Of a stretch of DNA of 64,000 nt, positions 36,075 to 44,793 are shown in pieces (position 1 is the stretch's first letter; each line of letters begins with the position of its first letter). The translations under genes were made by a program, and so were the position numbers. Source of the stretch: Burkholderiales bacterium (GTDB taxonomy: Bacteria; Pseudomonadota; Gammaproteobacteria; Burkholderiales; Burkholderiaceae_C); contig JAGWTU010000001.1 of assembly GCA_028868825.1 (NCBI GenBank), positions 186,001 through 250,000 of the forward strand. The letters are read 5' to 3'. The notes beneath the pieces are model-generated. The model made no database searches, was not told the origin of the DNA, and saw only the letters and a program-made list of their open reading frames with translations.

Positions 36075-37463
36075 TCAGCAAGTGCCGGCGTCCCAGTCGA
36101 ACCGGTTGGTCGCCGGGTTCCACTTCTGCCGCGCCTGGTACTCCACCTGCTTGCCACTGTCGTAGGTGCGGTAGCAGGTGCTGTTCTCGCACCTGGTGTT
36201 GCAGGTCGTGACGCCCTGCTGGCCCTCGGGTCGAGCCGGGAAGCGACCGGTGAACGAGGCCTGGGTCAGCTGCATCGAAGGCGGCGCCTGTTCGGCCATC
36301 AGGACGGGCTTGAGCTTCGACTTGCCCAGCGCTTGGCCAGGCTTCCACTCACGGGAGAGTCGTTGCCCCTCGGCGATCTGGTCACGGGTGAGACGTGCTG
36401 CGATCTGCTCGCGTTCGGACAGCGCATGCGTGTTCGGCTCGTCGGCTGACGCCGCAAGGTTCAGCCAGGCGTAGGCGATGATTGCATCTGCCCGTACACC
36501 GACACCGTCCCTGTAGAGACGGGCGAGATTGCGCTGCGCGTCGCCGTCGCCTTGGCGCGCAGACAGCTCGTAAAGCCGGGCGGCTTCCAGCGGGTCCTGG
36601 CGCACGCCGAGGCCCCGTTCGTAGAGCGTGCCGAGGTTGTTCTGGGCGGTCGCGTGCCCCAGGTCGACGGCCAGCCGGTACCACTGGGCTGCCTCCTTCG
36701 CGTCCTTCTCGACGCCAGTGCCGTACTCGTAGAGGGTGCCCATGCCGAACCGCGCACCAGCGTTGCCCTGATCGGCTGACTTGCGCCACAACGAGACCGA
36801 TGCGGCCTGGTCCTTGGCGACACCGACTCCGTTGCCCAGCATCCAGCCGTACTCGAACTGGGCCATGGCGTCGCCCCCCGCTGCGGCCTTGCCGAGCTGT
36901 AGGGCTCCGGCCACTTCGTCCTTCTCGATGCCCTGCCCGTAGGCAAACATCTCGCCCAGGCGCCGCTGCGAGGCTGTGTCGCCACCGTCGGCGCCTTTGC
37001 GGAACCACTTCGCCGCAGTCGTTCGATCCTTGCCGACCCCGAGGCCGTCGAAGTACATGATGCCGAGCATGCGCTGCGACGCAGCGTCGCCGCCGTCAGC
37101 CGCCCTGCGGAACCAGATGGCAGCCGTCTCCAGGCTCTTGGCGACACCGCTGCCGCTCGAATACATGGTGGCCAGATTGAACTGGGCGTCGACGTTGCCG
37201 GCCTCTGCGGCTAACCGGTAAAGGCTGACTGCCTTGGTGGCGTCCTTCGGAACGCCGCGCCCATGCGCATACATGACCGCGAGCGTATTGGTCGCGCCGA
37301 CATCACCGGCATCGGCCAGCGGCTTTAGCTCCTTCAGCGCTGTGGCGTAGTCACCACTCTGGTACGCAGAAAGACCGGTGGCCAGATCGGCGGCTGCGGT
37401 GCCGGGCCACGTGTAGACGGATGCGGCCAGAACCGCGACGAACAGCAGCTTGTTCCTGGACAT
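36075..37463 (-). CDS. Sel1-repeat protein with signal peptide
   Basis: 462 residues. A signal peptide (MSRNKLLFVAVLAASVYTW, cleavage near GTAAA) precedes a TPR-like entry (GLSAYQSGDYATALKELKPL) and about seven 36-residue Sel1 repeats such as AEAGNVDAQFNLATMYSSGS, GVGKDRTTAAKWFRKGADGG and DQGNAGARFGMGTLYEYGTG. The C-terminus (about 110 residues) is Cys-containing (CNTRCENSTCYRTYD). Sel1 proteins act as periplasmic scaffolds, often in signalling or envelope stress; here the partner is unknown. Confidence 0.88.
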   Translation of the reverse strand: MSRNKLLFVAVLAASVYTWPGTAAADLATGLSAYQSGDYATALKELKPLADAGDVGATNTLAVMYAHGRGVPKDATKAVSLYRLAAEAGNVDAQFNLATMYSSGSGVAKSLETAAIWFRRAADGGDAASQRMLGIMYFDGLGVGKDRTTAAKWFRKGADGGDTASQRRLGEMFAYGQGIEKDEVAGALQLGKAAAGGDAMAQFEYGWMLGNGVGVAKDQAASVSLWRKSADQGNAGARFGMGTLYEYGTGVEKDAKEAAQWYRLAVDLGHATAQNNLGTLYERGLGVRQDPLEAARLYELSARQGDGDAQRNLARLYRDGVGVRADAIIAYAWLNLAASADEPNTHALSEREQIAARLTRDQIAEGQRLSREWKPGQALGKSKLKPVLMAEQAPPSMQLTQASFTGRFPARPEGQQGVTTCNTRCENSTCYRTYDSGKQVEYQARQKWNPATNRFDWDAGTC

Positions 37464-37592
37464 GCTTGCTTCCTCCTGGGTCGACGAGCGGGGGCTCCGA
37501 CGGCTCTGCGCAGGCGGCGCGCGCCCTCGGCCCCTGGATTGTGACTTAAACGCGGCTGACTCAAAAGCAGCGCGCCGGGAGACTGAACCTCG

Positions 37593-37844
37593 ATGTCTCC
37601 AGGAGCCGCAAACCAGTCAAAGAAGCACGCCAGCGCACGGGAGGCACTGGCGGCGAACATCGTCGCCCTCAGGCACGAGAAGGGCTGGTCACAGGAGGTC
37701 TTGGCGTTCGAGTGCGGCCTGCACCGAACCTTCGTCGCTCACGTCGAGCGGTTGTCGCGCAACATCTCGCTGGACAATGTCGAGCGGCTCGCCCTCGCGC
37801 TGGGCGTGCAGCCGTACGAGCTGTTGAAGCCTCGAAGCGACTGA
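37593..37844 (+). CDS. XRE-family transcriptional regulator, single HTH domain
   Basis: 83 residues, essentially one Cro/CI-type HTH: REALAANIVALRHEKGWSQE, VLAFECGLHRTFVAHVERLS and LDNVERLALALGVQPYELL. This size fits small MTase-controller-like or phage regulators. It is divergent from the Sel1 gene and is the last clear accessory gene before ubiG. Confidence 0.8.
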   Translation: MSPGAANQSKKHASAREALAANIVALRHEKGWSQEVLAFECGLHRTFVAHVERLSRNISLDNVERLALALGVQPYELLKPRSD

Positions 37845-38154
37845 CGCTGTGGCGTCGTTCCGGGCGAACGACGGAGCAGTTGTCGAGAGGTCAGCGGCCT
37901 GCGAAGGTCGTCTCTACTACCAAGGAAGGAAAGGGGGGCGTGGCTGCCTGCGCCAAGCCTTTGCTTCCATAATGTCGAGCGACACAAGGCACCGATGAAC
38001 CACCTGAGCCTCCCTGCTTGGTTGTTGAGTTCACCTGCTCTCCCTCTAGGGCGCGGGCCAATAGTTCACCTTCGTTCCGGCCATAGTTCAGCCATCCGAT
38101 AATTCCGGCACTCGCTGGCGGTGGCGCTGCGGCGATGTCGCTAAGATCCCCGTC
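37845..38154. other. Right junction of the large island
   Basis: 310 bp between the XRE gene and ubiG. It holds two near copies of ATAGTTCA (around 38072 and 38090) but no gene, terminator or repeat of the left junction that I can identify. The island's right end is probably in this stretch. Confidence 0.4.
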
Positions 38155-38865
38155 ATGCAAGCCGCCAACGTCGACGCCCAGGAACTGGCGAAATTCAGCG
38201 AACAGGCCCACCGCTGGTGGGATCTCGAAAGCGAATTCCGCCCGCTGCACGAGATCAATCCGCTGCGGCTGGACTGGATCGACGAGATCGCCTCTTTGCG
38301 CGGCAAGACCGTGCTCGACGTCGGTTGCGGCGGCGGCATCCTCAGCGAATCGATGGCGCGCCGCGGCGCCGCCCAGGTCAGCGGCATCGATCTGGCGACG
38401 AAGCCGCTGGGTGTGGCGCGTCTGCACGCGCTCGAGGCCGGCGTGACCAACCTCGAATACCGCGAGATCGCCGCCGAGGCGCTGGCCGCCGAGCGTCCCG
38501 CGTCCTACGACGTCGTGACCTGCATGGAGATGCTCGAGCATGTGCCCGAGCCGGGGGCCATCGTGCAGGCCTGCAGCCGTCTCGTGCGGCCCGGCGGCTG
38601 GGTGTTCTTCTCGACCTTGAACCGCAATCCCAAGGCCTTCGCGCTCGCCATCGTCGGCGCCGAATACCTGTTGCGCATGCTGCCGCGCGGCACCCACGAA
38701 TACGCCCGCTTCATCCGGCCGAGCGAACTCGCGCGCTGGGCGCGCGAGCAGGGACTGGTCGTGCAGGCGAGCCGCGGCATCGAATACAACCCGCTCACGC
38801 AGCGCTACCGCTTGTCGGGCGACACCAGCGTCAACTACTTGGTGGCCTGCCGCCGACCGGGGTGA
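38155..38865 (+). CDS. ubiG: Bifunctional ubiquinone O-methyltransferase (UbiG)
   Basis: 236 residues. SAM-dependent O-methylation at two steps of ubiquinone synthesis. The family N-terminus [20 protein letters not shown] is followed by SAM motif [20 protein letters not shown], then [29 protein letters not shown] and [17 protein letters not shown]. The gene is complete and its stop overlaps the gph start (GTGA). Confidence 0.95.
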   Translation: MQAANVDAQELAKFSEQAHRWWDLESEFRPLHEINPLRLDWIDEIASLRGKTVLDVGCGGGILSESMARRGAAQVSGIDLATKPLGVARLHALEAGVTNLEYREIAAEALAAERPASYDVVTCMEMLEHVPEPGAIVQACSRLVRPGGWVFFSTLNRNPKAFALAIVGAEYLLRMLPRGTHEYARFIRPSELARWAREQGLVVQASRGIEYNPLTQRYRLSGDTSVNYLVACRRPG

Positions 38866-39524
38866 GCAGGGCGCAGGCGGTGCTGTTCGATCTCGACGGC
38901 ACCCTCATCGACAGTGCACCCGACCTCGCCACGGCCGCGAACGCGATGCGTGCGCGGCGCGACTTGGCGCAGCTGCCCTATGCGCAGTTGCGCCCCCACG
39001 CCAGCTCGGGTGCCCGCGGCCTGCTGCGCGCCGCGTTCGACGCCGAGCCGGGGCAGGGGCGCTACGCCGCGTTGCGCGAGGAATTCATCGCCCTCTATGG
39101 CCAGCGGATGCTGGAGCGCACGACGCTCTTCGCGGGCGTGGCGGAACTGCTGGCGCGGCTCGACGCCGAGGCGATACCCTGGGGCATCGTCACCAACAAG
39201 GCGCTGCGCCTGGCCGAGCCGCTGGCCCGGGCGCTCGGGCTGCTGACGCCGGACCGGGTCCTCGTCGGCGGCGACAGCACGCCGCATCTGAAACCGCATC
39301 CGGCGCCGCTGCTCGAGGCTGCGCGCCGCATGGGCAGCGACGCCGGTCGCTGCGTCTATGTCGGCGACGACCTGCGCGACGTCGCCGCCGGCCGCGCCGC
39401 GGGGATGGCGACGCTTGCGGTGGCCTGGGGTTACCTCGGCTGCGAGGTCGGAATCGACGCCTGGGGCGCCGACGACATCATCGATCGACCGATGGACCTC
39501 TTGAACTGGCTCGATCTGGCCTAA
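38862..39524 (+). CDS. gph: HAD-family phosphoglycolate phosphatase-like hydrolase
   Basis: 220 residues, starting GTG within the ubiG stop. HAD motifs are intact: [18 protein letters not shown] (nucleophile Asp), [17 protein letters not shown] (motif II), [14 protein letters not shown] (motif III Lys) and [18 protein letters not shown] (motif IV). Ubiquinone-cluster position next to ubiG is typical of betaproteobacterial gph, which dephosphorylates 2-phosphoglycolate; substrate is inferred. Confidence 0.9.
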   Translation: MSRAQAVLFDLDGTLIDSAPDLATAANAMRARRDLAQLPYAQLRPHASSGARGLLRAAFDAEPGQGRYAALREEFIALYGQRMLERTTLFAGVAELLARLDAEAIPWGIVTNKALRLAEPLARALGLLTPDRVLVGGDSTPHLKPHPAPLLEAARRMGSDAGRCVYVGDDLRDVAAGRAAGMATLAVAWGYLGCEVGIDAWGADDIIDRPMDLLNWLDLA

Positions 39525-39536
39525 ACTCGAGCGCAT

Positions 39537-39910
39537 GGGACCGACCTGGCTTCGACGTGGGTGCGGAGTCGGCGCGGGGCATGCCGAGCACCAGTACGCT
39601 CGTAAAACCACTGGAAACAAAGTAACTGCGAACGATACTTCGTACGCCCTCGCCGCTTAAAACCGGTGAGCCTCGCAACAGTCGGCCTATGGGCTGGGTC
39701 TGAGGGGTCAAACCCGAAGACTGCGAGGTCATACACATAGGCTCGTCCCGCGGCGTGTCATTCGTCGTGGGCCTAAAACCAAATGACTCGGGGACCGGAT
39801 AGCGTGCTGCTGCGCGATCCGGGCTCCTAAATTCAAATCAGACAGCTACGCATGTAGAACCGTCCGGCGATGGCTTGCGGACGGGGGTTCGATTCCCCCC
39901 GGTTCCACCA
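39537..39910 (+). ncRNA. ssrA: Transfer-messenger RNA (tmRNA)
   Basis: 374 nt; frees stalled ribosomes and tags the product for proteolysis. The 5' end GGGACCGACCTGGCTTCGAC pairs its first seven bases with CGGTTCC near the 3' end (one G-U pair), and the encoded CCA ends at 39910. The T-arm GGGTTCGATTCCCCC is visible near the 3' end. The tag frame at 39628-39660 reads ANDTSYALAA then TAA. It is transcribed with gph on the left and its terminator follows at 39942-39977. Confidence 0.96.
39628..39660 (+). other. tmRNA proteolysis-tag reading frame
   Basis: Ten codons and TAA give ANDTSYALAA, ending in the ALAA degron read by ClpXP/ClpAP. The resume codon is GCG. Confidence 0.93.
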
Positions 39911-39981
39911 TCCAAGGCTCCGCAAGGGGCCGTTTATGACCAAGGCGCCAAGTAAATCAACAACTTGGCGCCTTTTTCATG
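39911..39981 (+). repeat. attL: left 71-bp direct repeat
   Basis: Starts immediately after the tmRNA CCA. 70 of 71 bases match 49267-49337; the mismatch (A versus G) is at 39962. It includes the whole ssrA terminator. Confidence 0.9.
39942..39977 (+). terminator. ssrA Rho-independent terminator, copy in attL
   Basis: Stem AAGGCGCCAAGT / ACTTGGCGCCTT followed by a run of five T residues. Confidence 0.9.
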
Positions 39982-40010
39982 CCCGCATAAGGCCAGTCAA
40001 GGCCGCTTGC

Positions 40011-40106
40011 ACCGGGTAACCGACCGGGTAACAGACCGGGTAACTGCTACGATGTGGCCCCAAGCGGGGCAAAGTTACCCGGTCAACCTAGGCGGAGTTA
40101 CCCGGT
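40011..40106. promoter_or_regulatory. Arm-type/operator repeats upstream of the ssrA-element integrase
   Basis: ACCGGGTAAC occurs three times in direct orientation at 40011, 40023 and 40035 (12-bp period), and its reverse complement GTTACCCGGT at 40074 and 40097. The last copy ends one base before the integrase ATG. Two more copies lie near the right end (49174, 49186). This fits integrase arm binding and possibly autoregulation. Confidence 0.75.
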
Positions 40107-41411
40107 ATGGCAGCGACCGACATCCTGAGCGATAAGGCCATCAAGGCGGCGATCAAGACCGCGGCCGACACGGCCAAGGCACGCAAGCTGAGTGATGGTG
40201 GCGGGCTGGTGCTCGAGGCCAGGCCGACCGGCGTCGGCTGGTGGCGGTTGCGTTACTGGATCGACTCGAAAGAGGGGATGCTCAGTCTCGGCACCTATCC
40301 TGAAACCGGATTACGGGATGCACGCGAGAAGCGCGACGCTGCGCGCAAGCTGATCGCAGCCGGCGGCGACCCGAGCGCAGCCCGCAAGGCGGAGAAGTCC
40401 GACCGGGCACAGCAGCGCGAGGCGCAGGCCCTGGCCGACGCCGGAATGCCGGGCCCGGGCACCTTCGAGCATGTCGCTCGAGAGTGGCTGACGACCGTTC
40501 ATGAGGTCAAGGTCAGCGCCGGCCACGCGGAGCGCACCCGCATCCGACTCGAGCAAGATGCCTTCCCCTGGATCGGGCGCCGCCCCATCGGCGAGATTGA
40601 GGCGCCCGAGTTGTTGCAGTGCCTGCGCCGGGTGGAGGCCCGAGGCGCGATCGAGACCGCGCACCGGATCAAGGACGCATGCGGACAGGTTTTCCGCTAC
40701 GGCATCGCTGTCGGCGCCTGCCAGCGCAATCCAGCCACTGACCTACGCGACGCGCTCAAGCCGGTGCAGAGCCGGCACCATGCGGCGATCGTCGACCCCC
40801 TTCACGCAGGCAAGCTGCTGCGCGACGTAATGGCCTACGAAGGCCATCCCGTGACGCGGGCCGCGCTCAAACTGTCTGCGCTGCTGCTGCTGCGCCCGGG
40901 CGAGCTGCGGCACATGGAATGGTCGTGGATCGACCTTGACGGCGCGCTGCTGACTGTGCCGCCCGAGGTCATGAAGCGGAAGAAGGCCGACAAGCTGGAC
41001 GGCCCGCCGCATGTGGTCCCGCTGGCGCCTCAGGCCGTGGCGATCCTGCGCGAGCTGCACCCGCTGACCGGCGGGGAAGGCCGGCGCTTCATCTTCCCCT
41101 CGCTGTTGACTGGCGAGCGCTGCATGAGCGAGAACACGGTACGCGGCGCGCTGCGGCGCATGGGCTACGGTAACGACGACATGACGGCGCACCGCTTCCG
41201 GGCGATGGCGCGAACCATGATCGCCGAGCGGCTGGGCGTGGCGCCCGAGGTGATCGAAGCCCAGCTGGCGCACGCTGTCGGCGACTCCCTGGGCCGTGCC
41301 TACAACCGCACGCAGTTCCTCGAGCAGCGACACGACATGATGACGAAGTGGGCTGACTACCTCGACCGCCTGCGCGACGGCGCTCAGGTGCTGCCGTTCA
41401 AGACCGCCTGA
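40107..41411 (+). CDS. int: Tyrosine integrase of the ssrA element (P4-type)
   Basis: 434 residues. The N-terminal DUF4102-type arm-binding domain (KARKLSDGGGLVLEARPTGV, then GTYPETGLRDAREKRDAARK) is typical of P4-like integrases. The catalytic domain has Arg I (LLLRPGELRHMEWSWID), the HxxR region (MTAHRFRAMARTMIAERLG), HAVGDSLGRAYNR with the nucleophilic Tyr, all in place. It lies next to attL, pointing away from ssrA, the usual layout for elements that target tmRNA or tRNA 3' ends. Repeats immediately upstream suggest self-regulation. Confidence 0.93.
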   Translation: MAATDILSDKAIKAAIKTAADTAKARKLSDGGGLVLEARPTGVGWWRLRYWIDSKEGMLSLGTYPETGLRDAREKRDAARKLIAAGGDPSAARKAEKSDRAQQREAQALADAGMPGPGTFEHVAREWLTTVHEVKVSAGHAERTRIRLEQDAFPWIGRRPIGEIEAPELLQCLRRVEARGAIETAHRIKDACGQVFRYGIAVGACQRNPATDLRDALKPVQSRHHAAIVDPLHAGKLLRDVMAYEGHPVTRAALKLSALLLLRPGELRHMEWSWIDLDGALLTVPPEVMKRKKADKLDGPPHVVPLAPQAVAILRELHPLTGGEGRRFIFPSLLTGERCMSENTVRGALRRMGYGNDDMTAHRFRAMARTMIAERLGVAPEVIEAQLAHAVGDSLGRAYNRTQFLEQRHDMMTKWADYLDRLRDGAQVLPFKTA

Positions 41412-41505
41412 ATTACCCCGCGCCGGCCGGACGCCGGCAAGCGGGGTCGGAAGCTGTTCGAGCAGCGACCGACCCCTGACCACCGAAGGAAAGCGAGTTC
41501 CGAAG

Positions 41506-42048
41506 ATGGCTACCGTAATTGTCGGCTCAAGCGCCGACGCAAAGACAAAGAGAACCCCTGGCACGTACTACACGCCGCCGAGCTGCATCGATGATGTGCC
41601 GGAGGTGGTCAAGTCCGGAGAAACGTGCAATCAGCGGGACTTCTACAGCGGTTCGGCCGAGGCGTTGGCTGCGGCGGGTCTGCTGCCGCTGGGCATGTTT
41701 CCCGGGCAACCGGGGCGGCCGATTGGCAAAGCGTCATACCGGCCGCTGGGTGCGGCCAGGCGATCGGATGAGCCTTGGTGGCGCACACCCGGCTACTTGA
41801 CTGTCACGCGCCGTGCCAATGGGACATTCTGTATTGGCATCACGTTGAGCCACGAGGCGCAGGCACACCGGGAAGCCGCCGCAGCCGAACGCGAAGCAAA
41901 GCGCCGGACCGAGGTTCAGCTAAGGCAGGCGACCCGAGGCGTTGCCGACGAGACGGCGCGCTTGAAGTCGTTGACGCCGCCCTGCAGGTTGCCGGCCGGC
42001 TGGGCGGTGATCGTCGGCGGAAAGGCTCAGGTGGCGCGCCATGGCTGA
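41506..42048 (+). CDS. Uncharacterised element protein
   Basis: 180 residues. The central region (YLTVTRRANGTFCIGITLSH) is followed by an Ala/Glu/Arg helix (HREAAAAEREAKRRTEVQLR) likely to be a coiled coil. No family is recognised. It overlaps the next gene by 8 bp. Confidence 0.6.
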   Translation: MATVIVGSSADAKTKRTPGTYYTPPSCIDDVPEVVKSGETCNQRDFYSGSAEALAAAGLLPLGMFPGQPGRPIGKASYRPLGAARRSDEPWWRTPGYLTVTRRANGTFCIGITLSHEAQAHREAAAAEREAKRRTEVQLRQATRGVADETARLKSLTPPCRLPAGWAVIVGGKAQVARHG

Positions 42049-42358
42049 GGTCTATCGACTCCCTGGTGCCAGCGAGCCGGCGGCGGTCGCGCCTCCGATT
42101 GCCGTGGAGGGGTGGGACTTCGACGCCGAGGATTCGGATCCACCTGTCATCATCAATCCATCCGCGACCCCGCAGGCCCGCGCGGCGTGGGCGCTCGGCC
42201 AAATGCAGCAACTCGGCACGCTGCTCGATGCGATCGGACAGAGTTCAGGCGGAACCGGCGTGAACGCGGCGCTTGTTGCCGGAGCTGCAAATCACTTCAG
42301 CCGGCAGATAGTAGCGGTGCTGACGGAGCTATCCGCATCACTGCGGACCTGGGATTGA
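42041..42358 (+). CDS. Uncharacterised element protein
   Basis: 105 residues, starting inside the previous gene. An acidic linker (WDFDAEDSDPPVIINPSATP) separates a short head from a helical C-terminus (QARAAWALGQMQQLGTLLDA). Unknown function. Confidence 0.6.
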   Translation: MAEVYRLPGASEPAAVAPPIAVEGWDFDAEDSDPPVIINPSATPQARAAWALGQMQQLGTLLDAIGQSSGGTGVNAALVAGAANHFSRQIVAVLTELSASLRTWD

Positions 42359-42403
42359 TCGCGCCTGCGGCACTGAACACTCGGGCGAGCGAAAAGGGGC
42401 GGC

Positions 42404-42946
42404 ATGCGCAAGAACAAGCGGGGAGAGCCGCAGTTGAGCACCGCGGAGTGGCGTATTCGAGGCTGGGCTCTGGAGGAAGCGGCAAATGAACTGTTGACGC
42501 TGATCGATGAATCGGCGTCGGCTGCCGTCTCGTCGGTCGGCCTACTGGGTCTTGTTCGAGAGTTGATTGACAAGGCTCTTTCCTGCGAGCAGTTGGCCGG
42601 CCATGCCTCGAGACGCGGGCCCAAAGCGAAGGCCAAGCACATCAAGCGACCGGCCCACGTCAACGCAATTGTTGCCGCGGCGCTCCCACCCAAGTTTTGG
42701 CCAAAGGCCAAAGTGGGCCGAAAGAGCACGATGCCGATCTCAGATCAGGCGTTGCTCGATCAGGTGGAGGCCGGGCGACAACTGTCGGGCGTCAACAGCG
42801 ACGTAGAAGCTATCAGACTGATGGTCGATGCCTACTGGCTAGAGCGCGGAATGAACCGCGTGGGTGGATCCCGCGTAGATCTGGTGAAGCGCTACCAGAA
42901 GCGGCTGTCGACGATTCGCAAACATCCGAAGAATCCCGGCAAATAG
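42404..42946 (+). CDS. Uncharacterised element protein
   Basis: 180 residues, preceded by AAGGGG. A helical N-terminus (EWRIRGWALEEAANELLTLI) and a basic C-terminus (VDLVKRYQKRLSTIRKHPKN) suggest nucleic-acid binding, but no motif is recognised. Confidence 0.55.
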   Translation: MRKNKRGEPQLSTAEWRIRGWALEEAANELLTLIDESASAAVSSVGLLGLVRELIDKALSCEQLAGHASRRGPKAKAKHIKRPAHVNAIVAAALPPKFWPKAKVGRKSTMPISDQALLDQVEAGRQLSGVNSDVEAIRLMVDAYWLERGMNRVGGSRVDLVKRYQKRLSTIRKHPKNPGK

Positions 42947-43006
42947 CGCGCTGGTTTCGGAATAGGTCAACACAGACATTGGCGTCACTGCTGCTGATTG
43001 CAGCGC

Positions 43007-43429
43007 ATGGGGCCAACTGTGACGACAAAGACTGATCTTCCCCCGATCCTGCCCGCGCTTTCGAGCGTGGCCCTGATCGACGCCCCGACCTGTGCCGCCG
43101 CTGGCGGAATGTCGGTTTCCTGGTGGCACGAAAAGGTGCGACTCGGGGAGGCGCCCGAGGCCGCTGTTCGGCAGTCGCGGTGCACCCGCTGGCGCCTTGC
43201 GGACGTAGCGACGTTCTGGCAAGCCTTCGCAACGAATAGCCATGCCGACACAGAGACCGCAGCGAAGGTGACGGCGAAGGCGAAGAAGGCCAGCGCAGCG
43301 GCCCGCGTGAGCGCGCGGCGAACGCGCAAGGGGCAGCGGCATGATGCGCCCCACAAATGGCGAGGGGCCTACCGTGGCAGCGGTGGCCCCCCAGGGAAAT
43401 ACGCAAGACGAGAGCCCCGATTGTCATAG
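43007..43429 (+). CDS. AlpA-like helix-turn-helix regulator
   Basis: 140 residues. The N-terminal part (DAPTCAAAGGMSVSWWHEKV, TRWRLADVATFW) matches the MerR/AlpA-type excisionase fold, in which a helix-turn-helix is followed by a wing with a Trp. P4-type elements use AlpA to activate the integrase or to excise. The basic C-terminus (AKKASAAARVSARRTRKG) is low-complexity. ATG 43007 is preferred; a TTG lies at 42998. It overlaps the next gene by 89 bp. Confidence 0.7.
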   Translation: MGPTVTTKTDLPPILPALSSVALIDAPTCAAAGGMSVSWWHEKVRLGEAPEAAVRQSRCTRWRLADVATFWQAFATNSHADTETAAKVTAKAKKASAAARVSARRTRKGQRHDAPHKWRGAYRGSGGPPGKYARREPRLS

Positions 43430-43616
43430 CGGCGGCTGTTCTGGGCAAGCGCTCCATGTCATCGCAGGCGAGGCCAAGGCTGCGGAATTCCTGACCCGGC
43501 TGCACTCCCAGCAGGCCGACCCCGACGAACTGGCTGTGCTGGTCTCGATGATGTACGGCGCCGCCTTGCGCGGGTTCTGCCGCGTCATCGCGAAGGCGAT
43601 CGGGGGCGTGCGATGA
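43341..43616 (+). CDS. Uncharacterised small element protein
   Basis: 91 residues, starting inside the regulator gene. The C-terminal half (GEAKAAEFLTRLHSQQADPD, ELAVLVSMMYGAALRGFCRV) is helical. No family recognised; it is coupled to the next gene by ATGA. Confidence 0.55.
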   Translation: MMRPTNGEGPTVAAVAPQGNTQDESPDCHSGGCSGQALHVIAGEAKAAEFLTRLHSQQADPDELAVLVSMMYGAALRGFCRVIAKAIGGVR

Positions 43617-43840
43617 GCCGCGCCGACCTCAGAAAAGCGCCCGAGGCTCAAGGCCTGATCGTGCGGCACGATCCCTGGTGCCCGATGTCCTACGGCGAGG
43701 GAATGCGCTGCGCTGCCGGCTGCAGTCCGACCCTCGAGCTCGTGGATATGGCGACGCTGGCCGCGACCATGCGGCGTGATTTCCGCAATCGGTCGCAGCG
43801 GCGCGCGGCGGCGAAGGCAGCGCGGAGGGATGGGCGATGA
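43613..43840 (+). CDS. Small Cys-containing element protein
   Basis: 75 residues coupled by ATGA on both sides. Cys and His (IVRHDPWCPMSYGEGMRCAA, GCSPTLELVD) may bind zinc; the C-terminus is strongly basic (RRDFRNRSQRRAAAKAARRD). Likely a nucleic-acid-binding accessory of the following primase-like gene. Confidence 0.55.
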   Translation: MSRADLRKAPEAQGLIVRHDPWCPMSYGEGMRCAAGCSPTLELVDMATLAATMRRDFRNRSQRRAAAKAARRDGR

Positions 43841-44793
43841 GCGACCCCGTGCAAGCCTTCCGGGCGGCGATCCTGGCCGCGCTGGGCCATGCGCCCGACG
43901 ATATCGAGCCGGGCCGGTTCCATCGATTCGGCACGAGCGATCGACGCGGCGACGATGCCGGCTGGTGCAAGTTGTTCGACGACCTTCGCGGCGGCGTATT
44001 CGGCTGCTACCGCCAAGGGATCAGCGAAACGTGGAGCGCAGCCGATCGCGCGAGGCTGACGCGCCAGCAGCGCGCCGACCTGACCCGACAAGTTGCCCAG
44101 GCTGCGGCCGAGCGGGAACGCATTCAGCGCCAGCAATGGGCAGAGAACGCGCAGCGAATCGCTAAGCTGTGGTCGGAGTGTCTGCCGCTGGTGCCCGGAG
44201 ATCCGGTCACGCTGTACCTCAAGCGGCGCGGTTTCGGCGGGCTGTGGCCGCTTCCGGAATGCTTGCGCTATCACCGCGCGCAGCCCTATTGGGACGGCGC
44301 CGAGAAACTGGGTACCTTCCCCGCGATGGTGGCGCCTCTCGTCGCGCCAGACGGGCGCACGGTGGCCCTTCATCGGACCTACTTGACCACGGACGGGCGG
44401 AAGGCTGGTGTACCTAGCCCGAAGAAGTTGACGGGCGCAACTGGGCCGCTTGCGGGTGCATGCATCCCTCTGCAAAAGCCGGCGCGCGGCGTGATCGGCA
44501 TTGCCGAGGGCATCGAAACGGCGATGGCGGCGTGGTGCGCGTCGACTGTGCCTACCATGGCGGCGTACTGCGCCGGCAACCTGGCGGCGTGGACGTGGCC
44601 GACCGGCGTGCAGCGCTTGGTGATCTTTGCCGACCACGACAAGGCAGGGCGCGAGGCGGCGGACACGCTCCGCGCTCGGGCGCTTGCGGCGAATCTCAGA
44701 TGCGACGTTCTGACGCCAACTACAGCGGGCGTCGACTGGTGCGACGTATGGGCGCAGCGTGGCCCTTTGGCCATCGACGGAGCTGCAGCATGA
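43837..44793 (+). CDS. Toprim primase-like protein
   Basis: 318 residues. The Toprim fold is visible as GVIGIAEGIETAMAAWCAST (catalytic Glu) and RLVIFADHDKAGREAADTLR (DxD metal site), as in P4 alpha-type and phage primase proteins. The first third carries a Trp/Cys-containing segment (DDAGWCKLFDDLRGGVFGCY) and a helical stretch, and an Arg-rich domain of the DUF7146 type lies between. It is coupled by ATGA to the ATPase downstream, so the pair probably replicates the excised element. Confidence 0.82.
   Translation: MSDPVQAFRAAILAALGHAPDDIEPGRFHRFGTSDRRGDDAGWCKLFDDLRGGVFGCYRQGISETWSAADRARLTRQQRADLTRQVAQAAAERERIQRQQWAENAQRIAKLWSECLPLVPGDPVTLYLKRRGFGGLWPLPECLRYHRAQPYWDGAEKLGTFPAMVAPLVAPDGRTVALHRTYLTTDGRKAGVPSPKKLTGATGPLAGACIPLQKPARGVIGIAEGIETAMAAWCASTVPTMAAYCAGNLAAWTWPTGVQRLVIFADHDKAGREAADTLRARALAANLRCDVLTPTTAGVDWCDVWAQRGPLAIDGAAA

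Larger units (their letters stand above)
7621..38150. mobile_element. Large accessory/defence island between ompA and ubiG (borders approximate)
   Basis: About 30.5 kb separates two core blocks (ompA; ubiG-gph-ssrA) that are normally close in Burkholderiales. It begins next to the ompA terminator with a recombinase module and contains restriction, nuclease, ATPase, toxin and regulator genes with less extreme GC than the flanks; the RHS tail region (about 32.1-34.1 kb) is noticeably AT-richer. I searched the two junctions by eye for direct repeats and found no convincing att pair, so both borders are estimates. Confidence 0.65.

Noticed and set aside
38060-38100. ATAGTTCA direct repeat as island end
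   Set aside because: Only 8 bp and no left-side copy; could be chance.
7601-38130. Ten-base match CGCTGCGGCG at left (7602) and right (38121) junctions as an att pair
   Set aside because: Too short and too GC-rich to be meaningful in this genome; left copy is part of the ompA terminator.
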